Below the pieces are notes generated by a model. It did no database searches. It saw only the letters and a program-made list of their open reading frames with translations, and was not told the DNA's origin. From NCBI GenBank assembly GCA_900708905.1, contig CAADRB010000014.1, positions 972,263 through 1,036,262 of the forward strand: a stretch of DNA of 64,000 nt, in the 5' to 3' direction. This document shows positions 49,158 through 61,400 of the stretch, one piece after another; position 1 is the first letter of the stretch, and each line of letters begins with the position of its first letter. The position numbers and the translations under genes are program-made. This stretch comes from Hymenolepis diminuta. Its lineage: Eukaryota; Platyhelminthes; Cestoda; Cyclophyllidea; Hymenolepididae.

Positions 49158-50870
49158 GACCCTTGAATTATCAAAAGTTGACTTAGTTATCTAAGAGAGT
49201 TGGCAGACATTTTAGAGAAGATCAACCAGATAGATATTTGGAAAAATGTAAATAAATACAAGGACTCTGCGTCAGGTTATGCGAATATAAGCAGATTAAG
49301 GCCTTAAGTCTTTAATAGATTACTTGTAATGCATCCATTTTTATAAAAATCACCAAGTGATTGGGAAGGATAACATTTTTAGCACATCATAATATGCTCC
49401 AGAAAACTTCATAAGCTATAAGACCGTAATTTCTCCTTAGTAAGAAATACTCCTGATATTAAGGATGTACCTATCGAGAAAAGACGGGACGGTCAAAATA
49501 TATTTTAGTCACATTTACTATGTGCAAAATGGACGTAACGGTGGCCTAAAATTAGTAAATTAGTGAGGATATCAAGAGAATTGAATTAACAGCCCGGTGC
49601 AATTCTAACCCCAGGTATCCAGTCGTATTAGATATGTCTAAATCCAGATGCTTTACGGAAAATGTTTAAAGGAAGGATTAAAAGACGACCCTAAAATAAG
49701 CAAAGGGGGATGGTCAACAATCTCATTCCCACTATGCGTGTATTGATTGAATGTAATCTAAGTTGATGAAGCACATACACGTGGATATTGAAGATTTGGC
49801 CTAAGTGGATTGTAACAAAGTAAGATAAATTAGAGTAGATTTAGATTTAGAATAATTAGAAATCAATGACTTTGGGTTACAGTTCATATATTTCCGCAAT
49901 TAGAGGATAGTGAGTCCTTGGTGAGTTCTGTTATGCTTAAGGTGTCTTTGCTAGCTTATAGCAGTAAGCGAACAGAGATAAAGCAAAGTCATCGTTGACT
50001 TAAGTCAAAAATGCTATGATATTTGATAATCGTGCTACAGTAAATCTATGTGGAAACTGTGCAGATTATGAGTGGGAGTTAGTAGTTTTGTCACAAGTAA
50101 CACCCGTGATTTATTTAATCAGTATTATTTGAGGAGAAGGAGAATCAAACATTTTTGGTGCTCTGAACAGAATTCGCGAGATTTCTGTGACTGGAATATA
50201 AATTTGATTTTTCATTGCTATTCTTCCTCGCATTTATACAATAATTAATTCTCCTCAATGTTTATTACTAACCAAGCAAACAGTCTATCAATCCATATAT
50301 CCAACTTTTTCAAAGGCGACGGTACTATCTCAATAAAGGAATGAGGAGAAATCGTTTACGGTGTTGGTCTCCTCACATTTTTATTTTGAATCTAATCAAA
50401 TTTAGCTTTTGTAATATTTCACTTCTCAAGCCAGATTTCATAATTGGCTATAAAGCACGTTTGGAGTAGGCCCATTAATTAGCTAGCTAAATGGGAGCAC
50501 ACAGTCTTGCACGCATAGTAGATCAAGAGGGACTCCCAACCTTAAGAAAGTAGCATGGCCATTAGCTAGATTAGAATACACCCAGCTTCGCGTCACTCGA
50601 TCGAGGTGGGAAGATTGTAATCAGGACAAGATGACCGCTTTCTCTCATAACTTCCACCCTTCTCTTCTTGGTCCTTAGTTTAGCTTGAAGGATGAATCCC
50701 TCTTCTCTGAAATATTTTATCTTTCAGCATTCCTAATCATCACCAAATTAGACTATCTTGTCCTCATAAGTTACCCCTGTAAACCGTTAACCATTCCTGT
50801 GACCCAAGCATTCCATAAACAAACATCGGGTATCCTCAGCCGGCCTATGTCTCATCGACCCGGAAAAGGT
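49158..50870. other. Intergenic
   Basis: No gene seen. The last 300 bases are GC-richer and may belong to the LTR-like sequence across the gap. Confidence 0.4.
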
Positions 50871-51001
50871 NNNNNNNNNNNNNNNNNNNNNNNNNNNNNN
50901 NNNNNNNNNNNNNNNNNNNNNNNNNNNNNNNNNNNNNNNNNNNNNNNNNNNNNNNNNNNNNNNNNNNNNNNNNNNNNNNNNNNNNNNNNNNNNNNNNNNN
51001 N
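50871..51001. other. Assembly gap (131 N)
   Basis: A run of unknown bases. Gaps at such places often mark repeats; the flanks here look like a retroelement. Confidence 0.99.
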
Positions 51002-51355
51002 TTTTCCTACAATCATTCCGACCAATTAAGCACGCATGCAACCATATCCTTATGCGTGTCCTCACCCAAAGTGTTGATTATAAATAGCCTCCAGTACACG
51101 CTCACAGGATACAGGGTGGACCCCAGCTGGACCACAGCTCGCAAGGCGCATCTCTCGTTGTCACATCTTCCAGTTCCTTAATTTCCCTTGAGACTTTGTA
51201 CTGAGCTTACTCAATATAACCTGGTCAACTCAATCCTTGGTGTTCTTTATCCTTCGTTTACTGTTAGCCATCTGCCGCTACATACTGGCGACCCTAGCAG
51301 GACCTCTCCAAATTGGTCACCCTCAACAATCTGGTGGCCCGCTACAAGCTTCCAT
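51002..51355 (+). mobile_element. Possible LTR-element 5' part
   Basis: TATAAAT at 51079-51085, then about 200 bases later ...GCTACATAC followed by TGGCGACC (51286-51293), a sequence often found as the primer-binding start just inside flatworm LTR elements. The upstream boundary is lost in the gap. Weak but consistent with the repeat that follows. Confidence 0.35.
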
Positions 51356-51520
51356 ACATATTATAGACTTTATGCACTTCCACTTTTACTTGCCTTCATT
51401 AAAATCTATTTAGAACACATTTCTTATACGAGCAAAGCAATTCTGCCCTGTTTTTACTGTCAGATGATGAAAATTCAGTATTTGCCTATTAGATGAACAA
51501 AGGTCGCAAAACTGTTAACT
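51356..51520 (+). repeat. Dispersed repeat family B, copy 2
   Basis: Partner of 3968-4150 (TTATAGACTTT, AAATCTATTTAGA, GCAAAACTG blocks in the same order). Lies directly after the possible primer-binding site. Confidence 0.55.
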
Positions 51521-54500
51521 TAAGTTCGTGTACTATAATTTATCCCTTTTATCACAACATCGTTTCCACCCGTTCAGTGCTGACTTTTGTTCCTTGCCCT
51601 CCTAAATTTTAATTTTTCTCCTGCCTCTTTTACTCCCGATAATTAAGATTGTGAACTCCCTCTCCTCTCAACTCTCGATCTTCTGATTTGGGAAAGTCTG
51701 CTTTATTCTCTTAGTCCTAAAGAGGACAATTAGTTGTGTAAGTGAACATCTCTAAGCCTAACTTCGTCGGACTCCCGCACAAAACTGGTTCTTAATAAAA
51801 GTGATCACGGAAAGGAAAATTGATGTATATCACATTACTATACTACTGATTTTCACTGTTTTTTTTCACCGAACTACTTACACCAATCTACAGTCAAGAA
51901 ATTTAGAAAATATATTTTTTATGCTTATTCTCTCTATTATATTAAAGATGTTCTGTTTAAAATATTGATTCATTTTCAATTTATCAGTCTTCAGAATTTA
52001 ATTGCTTTATTTTATTTTAACGGGGATATGTGGGAAAATATGGTAGTTAATAAACTATTACTATTACGCGTATATTTTCTCTCATCTTCTCCATCTATCA
52101 CTATAGAATTACACTGTAAGGTGTTTGGTATTTATTATTGTCAGAGAATATTACTAATTGTTAAGTTTAATGTGTTATTGCTAGTCATATTGTATTGCTG
52201 AAGCTGTCAGAAGGCATGACCAACCATGTAATTAAATCGACTGAAACACCAGAAACCCAGGGATAAAATGATGAAAACTCACTTCAGTAATATTTAAATA
52301 TTATAATATGATATATAAACCTTATGAAAATAGGAAATCTTAGGTCTCCAAGATTCAAAAACGATATGACTCTTGGTATCTTGACTCCATTATCTACTCC
52401 TATTAGACATACCTTCCTTCCTTCTTTCTTTCTTTGCTTTAAAATGGGTTCAGATGTTAGTCCACACAAATAAAACTCTAAAATTCTATGTATGTTGCAG
52501 AAATTAGTATGTTATAAGGGAAGATTTCGCCATATGTGAAATCTGATGAGTTGCAGTCATGTTAGCTTTAGCATCCAAAGTGGTCAATCAGTCATCCAAA
52601 TTACTTAATAAGTTAATCAGTTTTGAATGTCACCAACAAGACTCCTCTCTGTGAATAGGGTAAATTCTATAATTCAGATATAGAAGCATTGAGATATGAG
52701 GCGTTGAACAATCTCAGAAGTAGAAGGCGTACAATTTAAGTAAAAAACCAAATATTGTAGGAACCTTTTAATACCTTACTTAAATTTCGGCCGCTTCTCA
52801 ATGGTCTAGGCTTAGTCCCTACTGAATTGCTTAATTTTTCCATGCAATCGGTGTTTTCCTACAGTGAAAAATTGCCTAATTTTGGCTTTGCAGTAAAATA
52901 AAAAGATATTATAATGGACCTTTCCTTATCTTTCTAGTTTCTACATTTAACTAGGTTTCTCGTCTTTTCATGATGAACGAACCGAATATTTGCTTTGTTT
53001 GCAACTCTTGTTTGATAGACGAGTACATAAACTGTCTGTTGGCAGAGAGAGAAAGGGAGAGAAAACTATTCGATTTATTTATTATGTCTTTTGTTGTATG
53101 AACCAGATACTTATTCAGCCTTCATTATTTTAGAAAACCCTGTCTACGGGTTCTTATCGATTCAGTCCAATTTTATACGCAAATTCAGTATAGTCCTTTT
53201 ATCGATTTTTCCAACTAAATTTTATGCTTTCTGATTAAGAATATGAGTGCTTATTTATGTTTTCTGCAACTATGAATAATCTGCAGCTCTTTCTCTTTTT
53301 TTCTTATTATGTGGTAATTAAGTTCTTTAACTGTAGATGGGTAAAGGCATAGACAATTTTCTCTCTCTTTAATAAGTTAATATTTACCAATTACCCCTTC
53401 TCTTTAGATATCTGGTAGTAATGAAATGAAAAAGCGAGGGCTCATATTAAGGATTCGCATTTGAATATTGTATCATACGGGAATTTAAAGAAAATCGAAA
53501 TCTTTGTAATTAAAAAACCACTTGCGTTAGATGAGATCTGTTCGTTTACTGACTTCATGTGGAAAAAGTTCCTTACAAATTAAAAGTCTCCCCTGGCCAG
53601 ATGTATTTTGAGCAGAAAATACTCAAACCTTTATTACGAGATTTTCTTTCTTCTAGAAAATGAATATTATTTTATGTCCGAAATTAGATGCCTGGTTTCC
53701 AGATTACTTAGATTTTCGAAAGATATCATGTATCACTTAGAGTTTTACATGCTTTTATTCAAATGCCCGATTAAGAAGACCGAATTTTACTTGAGATCAT
53801 GTTTATCCTCTAATCAAATTAAATATCTCGGTTGATTGGACTAAAATCAGTAGGATTTGGGCATTCTTAAATTGCGACTCACGTGCTCAATATTTGTTCC
53901 GCTGCTCAACTAGTAGGAATTTATTTCACACAACTTTTTCCGTTTTTTCAAAAAAAATCTAAATGAATTGGAAATATGTATTTATTTACTGTCCTTTAAT
54001 ACCACGTCTCATGAACTGTTCGAATATACAATGATAAATATGCTCTAAAAATAAGGAAGAAAAATCGAACTGTGGAGAATATTTATAATTTATTTGCTTA
54101 ATTTTAAACATGTTGTCTATAAAAATACAATAATAATGCAACAATCTAGGCTAATTAATTGTAAAAAACAGTGAATTCCTATAGAAAACTGATAATTTTC
54201 AGTGGTATGCTATTGGAAATCTGTCCCTTGACCTGTGAAATAATCCTCTCAAAATAAATCCACTTTACTCGCTAGTTAATAGAATGTGTGTTGAAAGTCG
54301 GTTTAATTAAATTTCATTTTTAATGAAAATCATGACTGGTAAGTGTGTGAATCATTGTCGAAGTTCGTTTCTTGTTTTCTTCTAAACGTAAGTAATGGTG
54401 AGGTTTAAATTATTAAAACCTCGAGAAAGGAAGAGGATTTAATTTATTTATTTGCGAGCGAGAGTGCTCATGATGATGAAATTTTTCAAAAGTAAATTCC

Positions 54501-57500
54501 CTGCTGATCTTTGCATATCCTACTTTTGGAAGTTAATTCACTCTATACGTAAGATATGTATCTTGAAACTCAATAAATGGCATTGTGTCTATGTCTGTGG
54601 CATTCAAACCTTTAATTTTTATTGTTTATTTATTGTTTATATGTTTATCCAAAAATGATTGAAACATATATTCATGGGGTGGCATGCGAAAAGAGAAATT
54701 GTCCAGTAATGCCGGAACGTGAGGACTAATAGAAAATCAAATAAAGTCAGGATGTCAGGAGTCTCAATTTTTTGAATTACAGATACATTGATTTTTCCAT
54801 TTTTTCGAGAGGTGATAAATAACTATCTAATCGTTCCAAAGCTCAGCTTTCACTTTCATTAATTCAATTGGTACAATGTGACCAGTTATAGGTCTAGAAA
54901 ATATACTCTGACAATTGCCATTGGACGATGCAATGTGTGTTGATATTTGTATCAGCAATCTGATAAATTATTTTGGCATTCGCATTCTTATTTTAACTCC
55001 AAGACTATTTGTTTCTCCTACTTTTATCTTGAAAGTCTGTGATATGATACCTGATTGTATATAACAAACTCAAGTATCGATTGCCTATCTATTCAGCTGT
55101 GAGAGGCATGTTCAATATACAAATGTAACCAATTAACAATGCCTTTTATACTCATATGTTTTATCAGTCTGAACTGCTCAAAAAGCAATTTTAATCCAAA
55201 ATATAAATGATTCTGTCTCATTTGATTATTAGTTGCTTGATCTTATTATTCTGCTGTTAGATGAAAGCGTTGTCTAAATTCAACACAGGACTCAGGGAAA
55301 TGAGCATGATAGTGGAAATTCGGAATATGAAATATCAATCAGTGAAATAATGTTCAACTTGAATCCGAAAATCAAATGAATTTATTCTTATCTTCTTCTC
55401 AATCTTCTTCTCTCGGCTCCTTACTGGACTATTTTATCATTTCTCGTGCTTAGATGCTTTCTTACGACAAAAATTACAAAATTGAATAAACTTCATTTTA
55501 ATCAAATGCAGAATAAGCGACATTAAAATGACGATTAGAGGTCGAGGTGATCTAGAGACTGCTACGAAATGTACCACGATGGCACCTGATGCAATCATAT
55601 CCGATCATGTAATCGTCTGCATGACAAAGTAAAGATTTACTCACTACTCGCTCATTGCGTAGATACATGTACAATCATCGTTCACAGTTCACGTAATTCG
55701 TAAATGTGCTCAGCTCCCATTGGTCCATCAATTGCGCATTTGGAGGTCACACATTGTGCAATACGAGAACGCACTAGAATACTATAGAGAAATGTGGCAA
55801 TATTTGCACACCACAGCATTTAGATGAATACATAGTCTGCTTATTGCCTGCACACTTGAATCTTCTTACAATACTTACACAAGGTTTATACGTGAACTCA
55901 CGACATATCCCCTTACTCATATTCATGTGAGTCAATTCAAATTTTGACGATATATTTTCCGCCTGTTTTATTAGTATTTCCCATTAATTCATGCATTTTG
56001 GAAATGAATAATTTAGATGAGATAAAAATAAACTAGGGACTTTATAAACCTGTTTAAATTTATGAGATATGACTGAAATTGAATATTATTGTTGACAATA
56101 GGTAAAGAATGATGGATTTAATACACGAGAAATAACAGATTATATCATCTTAAAATTTCGGACTCGTCCGTGGTTGATGTGCACTCTATATTTTTAAAAT
56201 TGTATGTGAGAACCATTGTATAAAGTTAACTTTGTACAATAAACAACTATTCGTATGACAAATGATGAATATTTATGCTTCGTTTTGAAGTTACTAGTTA
56301 AAAGTTTATGACTGACAAAATTGAGTTTACTGGTGGAAGAGGCGACTGAAATGCAAAGATTTCAGTTAATTGCAATCATATTTTCTTGAATTCATATAGT
56401 TTGAGGGTCTTTTGGCTCTTAAGATGTCATAGAACTTGCGGAAGTTGAAGCTAACTAATTTGGTTTGAAGGCTGTTAAGTGACAGACAGACCAACAATAA
56501 TAATTTTGTTAGCAGGGTATAGCCCCCGTCAAAAATGGAACTTGTTGAAACAGTGTTCGCGTCCCACCAAATATATTATATTTCAATATTAAATACTATT
56601 GTATACGTCAATAGATCTGCCTGTCAGTGGACCGAACTATCACAATTTGTTGGTGATAGATCTATGGGGACTCAAATACTTAACGATCTCTTTTAAAGAC
56701 TGACCAAGAAAAAGGAGAGAGAATAATAGAAATCCCACGAATTTCAGTAAAAAAATTTAACACTTCACGTGATTTAATGATCAGATGATTCCTCGTTGGA
56801 TTTATGCTAAAGAAATCAGAAAAAATATCACACTCATCCAACTACGAGAAAAATGATTATTTTTTTCAAATTAAATCGTATACAAAGATCTCAATTTTAT
56901 TGTCTGTGTAACTTTCTCTGAAAGATTGACTTTAATTTTACCAGTCATATGATTTTATTTGAAATAGGCCTCCCGTTAATCTGTAATAAAAACACTGCAA
57001 ACCATCTTGTTAATAAATTAAAACCTTTTTTCATCTTTGAATGACAAGTATTTCTCATATATCTATTTCTAAAAGTGTGATAAGTTTTAATAGAAACGTC
57101 TTGTGCTATGTGTAATTATTCATAGAAATATCAGTAATGGTTCAAATGCTTTCATCATAGCTGATTTTAAGTATTTTAGCTACTTAATTTCCCTAAAAAT
57201 TACGGAAGTCGACGTGCTAAATTATTAATCCTACCTCTCTTAAAGGGCTTAATTAAACTGGAAATAAAATTTTGATTTCAGTTCAAACCTGGTTTAATTC
57301 ATACTGTCTTTCATGTCTCATTAATTTTCGGCAATGTTATATTAAGGAAGAAAGATAAGGCACATTTTTAAAGGCGGAAATATATTAAGCACTCGATAAC
57401 TTTTTAAAAATTACAACTGCGGAAGTCAAATAACTCAGAATAAACGATATTTGGTAGATACACGAGTTTCCGAGTTTTGAAATGTTTGGGCAGAAGTAGT

Positions 57501-58372
57501 TCCAGATTATATATTCTGAAAATTTCTTATTTTACTGTCAAATTCAAAACTCCCTGCTTCTTCATAGGAACGTGTCAAAATTTTATGGAATAAAATATAG
57601 AATATAAAAGTTCGCTTCTGTTAATAGAATGCATTCCAGAAGACAAACTTATTCGAAAATAGAAATCCTAGTCAGCAAATTCTAGCATAGATTATGCCTC
57701 AATTTAGCATTTTTCATTTGCAGAATCCAATTTGATTTATTTATATATAACTGGAAAATACATTTTAAGGCACCTTGAAGCTAAAGTTTTCATCACTTAT
57801 CCTCAACAGATCACCCTGATAATGGATTTGTATTATGTCACAGCTCTTATTAATTGCTAATGATCACTGAGGGAATTCATTTCAATCCCTAGATTTATAA
57901 TAGCTGGCCTCGAGAGATTGAACGGTGACTTAATAGGCGTGTGCGATGATCACTATGCCCTTTGAACATTGATAAATATACCTTAACCAGAACTCTATAT
58001 GAACAACTTTAAAAAAATTTTCTATTTTATAATTCCCTGTAAAACCCGTTACATTAGCCTAAAACTTATAAATTCCTTCAGAAATTTTTTTGTTTTAGTC
58101 TTTATTTTTATTTTATTATAAATTATTGGAAAATTTTTGTTCAGATTGGATTTTCCTAATTTAGGATAATCCACATTTGCACAAGTTCCTTCTTAATTCA
58201 CAATTTCAAAATACTCCTTGAAAAATATTTAACACGTTTCAACCCATCACGTTTGTTAATCTATTCTTTAATTTTAACAATTTGGTGATTGATAATATAA
58301 TGCGGAGTTCAAATATCGTACTGAGCGATTAAAAGATTCATGCGAAGTTATCCCTTGTGCAATTATTTTTAG
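51521..58372. other. Gene-poor stretch upstream of the PDZ-like gene
   Basis: AT-rich, with a CTTCCTT-type microsatellite near 52413-52436 and a GC-richer island at 55540-55860. No coding sequence could be supported. Confidence 0.4.
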
Positions 58373-58420
58373 ATCACGCCCAAATTTTAAGGTACATTCA
58401 AAAAATCTAATTCAATCTTG

Positions 58421-61400
58421 ATGGCTGTGGAAGGCATTCACGTTGCTCGCGAAATTCGAGATGGTAACCATCTCCTCCACAGTCAACAAACACCGATTTC
58501 TCCACTAGCTGGTGGAGGTGGTGGTAGTGAATGGGATGATTCTATGTGGTCACTAAGTTGCACGGAATCCGAAGATCAGTCCTCGGAAACCAACGCCCCG
58601 ATATCTGGAACTCCTCGATCATTTCCCAGTGAAGCGTAAGTAGTGGTGAATTTTTCTTACAATTTAGAAGATGAATCGCTTGTATGATTTTTGAGCATCT
58701 ACTTGTCCTTAAGTGAAGGAAATAAAGTTATTTTTAATGCAACTTTGACAAGAAATACGCTTACCACAATACTTTTTAAAATGCAAAATACAAGTAATGC
58801 TTTATTATCTTACTTGCATTGTTTTAAACAACGATATTCTTGGCATGAGTCATTTATTATCTAAATACACACTACGATGCGATTTTATTACCCGTATAAT
58901 CATGAATATATGATTATGATTTCAATTTCTTTTTTATTAAAATTATTTTTGCATTTATCTTGTCAAAATCCCATATTTTTGGAAACCATTTATCCTAATC
59001 TCAACTGTACTTTCGATTAATAATTTAAAAGTAGGTGTATTACGATTTTTTACCACAAAAGTGATCTTTCCAGTACCATAATAAGTTGATATCAACTTTG
59101 CGAACTATTTTAAATTGGAGTTTTAGCAGTAAAACAGAGGCTTATCAAAAAAAATGAAATAAGTTCTTAACGATCATCTTCAAATGACTTTTAGGACGAA
59201 AGGGACATGTTTCATGTGTTCAACTCAATTTACGGCCTTAACAGATACAAATTCAACGGTATCAATCATTTCAGTGAGGATGACATTATATCACTTAGAT
59301 ATTTCATCAAATTTCTTAATCGGTTTCATTAAATGTCTATTGTTGCTATTATTATTAATTTCTGTCATCCACATTATAATGATAATTTTTGAAACAAATA
59401 TATGTTTACTCTTTCAAAGGGGAAGAATGGTACAATTGAATGCATGCTAAAATTATCTAACAGTATGACAATGCCTTACTGGAATATCCAGAGTATATCG
59501 ACGGCTCATGATAACTAGTTTCCATTCTAGACATATATCTGTCAAGTTAATCCAGATTGGTAGCCAGAAGAAATATGTATACTTGCGAGACCTTTTCTAG
59601 GATTCTGATTATGAAAATTTCAATAGACAGTCCATGCTGACTGTGTAAAAAGAAGCGATTTTATATAACTGGAATATATTTTGAGTCGTTTATTAAAGAT
59701 CGGGCCCAAACATCCAAACGAGAAAAGGCCTATCAAAATTAAAAGGATTACCTAGCATATGATGATTGACGCTTCACATTTTTTTACAAACATGATAAAG
59801 GAGATATTTCTAATCACTAAAATCGGTGAAAATTACCCACATGACCCAATTTTAAGGCTTCCATATGTATAAACGTTATTCACTTTACCACTCTAATCCT
59901 CAACACTCCTACTCTCTGTAGTACTTTCTCAAGCTTAACGACGAAAACTGGAGCGTATGTATGCACTATTCAAAAGATTGGTATCATATGCTTAAACATG
60001 GAAAATTTCTGAACTCAATGTAGGTTGTCTGCGAAAATTTTCTCCGATGTGGACTTTATATACTAATTTTTCATTGTTTTCCAGTATTTTTGGCGTCGCT
60101 ACGCCTGTTGTCACATATGTCAAATTCAAATCTGAGAGAAAATTCTCTGCGAGAATGAGAAATGTGAGGCAGTTTTGATCTGCGCAGGTGTTGAGAAAAT
60201 AATTACTACTTATATTTGCTTTTTCACTTGTGTACTCATGACAGAAGTCAACAAATTTTCAACTGAGCTGAGAGTTGAATTGAGTGATTAATTGACTTCA
60301 TATGAATAGATTTCTCACTAATCGAATAGCATATCATCAGCTCTCTCCTAGTTTTCTGAATCCTTTACCTCCACTTTCCACAATTGCCATTTGGGACAGT
60401 TACATTAGAATTGCTCATTCTGTTGTGTTTATCCAACATCGTTGACCTGTAAGTACTTATCGATTTGCGCCTACTAGTGCACGCCGGTGTCTCCCACTTC
60501 CCCCTCTCGCCCTACTTATTTATCGATCCGTTACCATTGGACAACAATTTAGTATCCCTTCCCTGATCCGCTTTCATACTACCATTTAGCAAATTTCAGT
60601 GAAGACTTCATTAAACTCTTTCTCTCTATTTTTACCTGAAAATGTCAACTGTCAATAATCTCCTTTCAAGAGGAAGATCCTAAACACTTGAAAGAGCAGT
60701 AACTCCCATCAGTCAAACTGTCTTAGGAAACCGAGATATGCTAATATTTTCCCCAAAGTCTAGCAGGATATAACACAGCTGTCTAAATATAAATAGAAAG
60801 AGTTGAGTAGAGTGCAAGAATATGTTGAATGATTGTAAGATTTAGACAGAGAGAGGAAATATAGAACTTAAAATCCAGAAGAAAACAGAGGAATAGGGTC
60901 AGCATAGTGTGAGTATAACGGAATTGTGATTAAGAAAGATATTGCTGCTGAGTAATCAGAAATTGGTTTACCTAACAATTTCATCACTCAGTACGCATGC
61001 ACTTGCTGCACCAATGAGATGGCCAATGGGATATACTCGAAATGAATCTAATTCTCTTTTTAGCATGGATATTCTTTAATTATAGATTACTTTATCTCAA
61101 AGATGTTCCCAAACAAATGTTTATATAGATCACACTCTAGATAGTACACTAAGTGTCGTTGACTGTTTTTTCGCCTGATGATCACTAAATAAAAACCTAC
61201 TGTCAGAACAGTTCAGATATACGCATGTGCATTCGATAGCATACTATATGTTCTGCTGTATACATTGGCTCAATATCGCAAAGTATCAAGCTCTAATGGA
61301 AGAAATGTTTTGTTACTTTAGTGCTTGTTAGTGGTAAATATGCATACATGTGAGAAATTTTACGTTCTAAATACATCAAATCAGGGTATATCATTTTCGT

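Noticed and set aside
50685..51065. ORFs running through the N gap
   Set aside because: Translation of unknown bases carries no information.
59184..59450. 88-aa ORF in intron 1 of the PDZ-like gene
   Set aside because: Low-complexity hydrophobic translation of AT-rich intron sequence; no domain.
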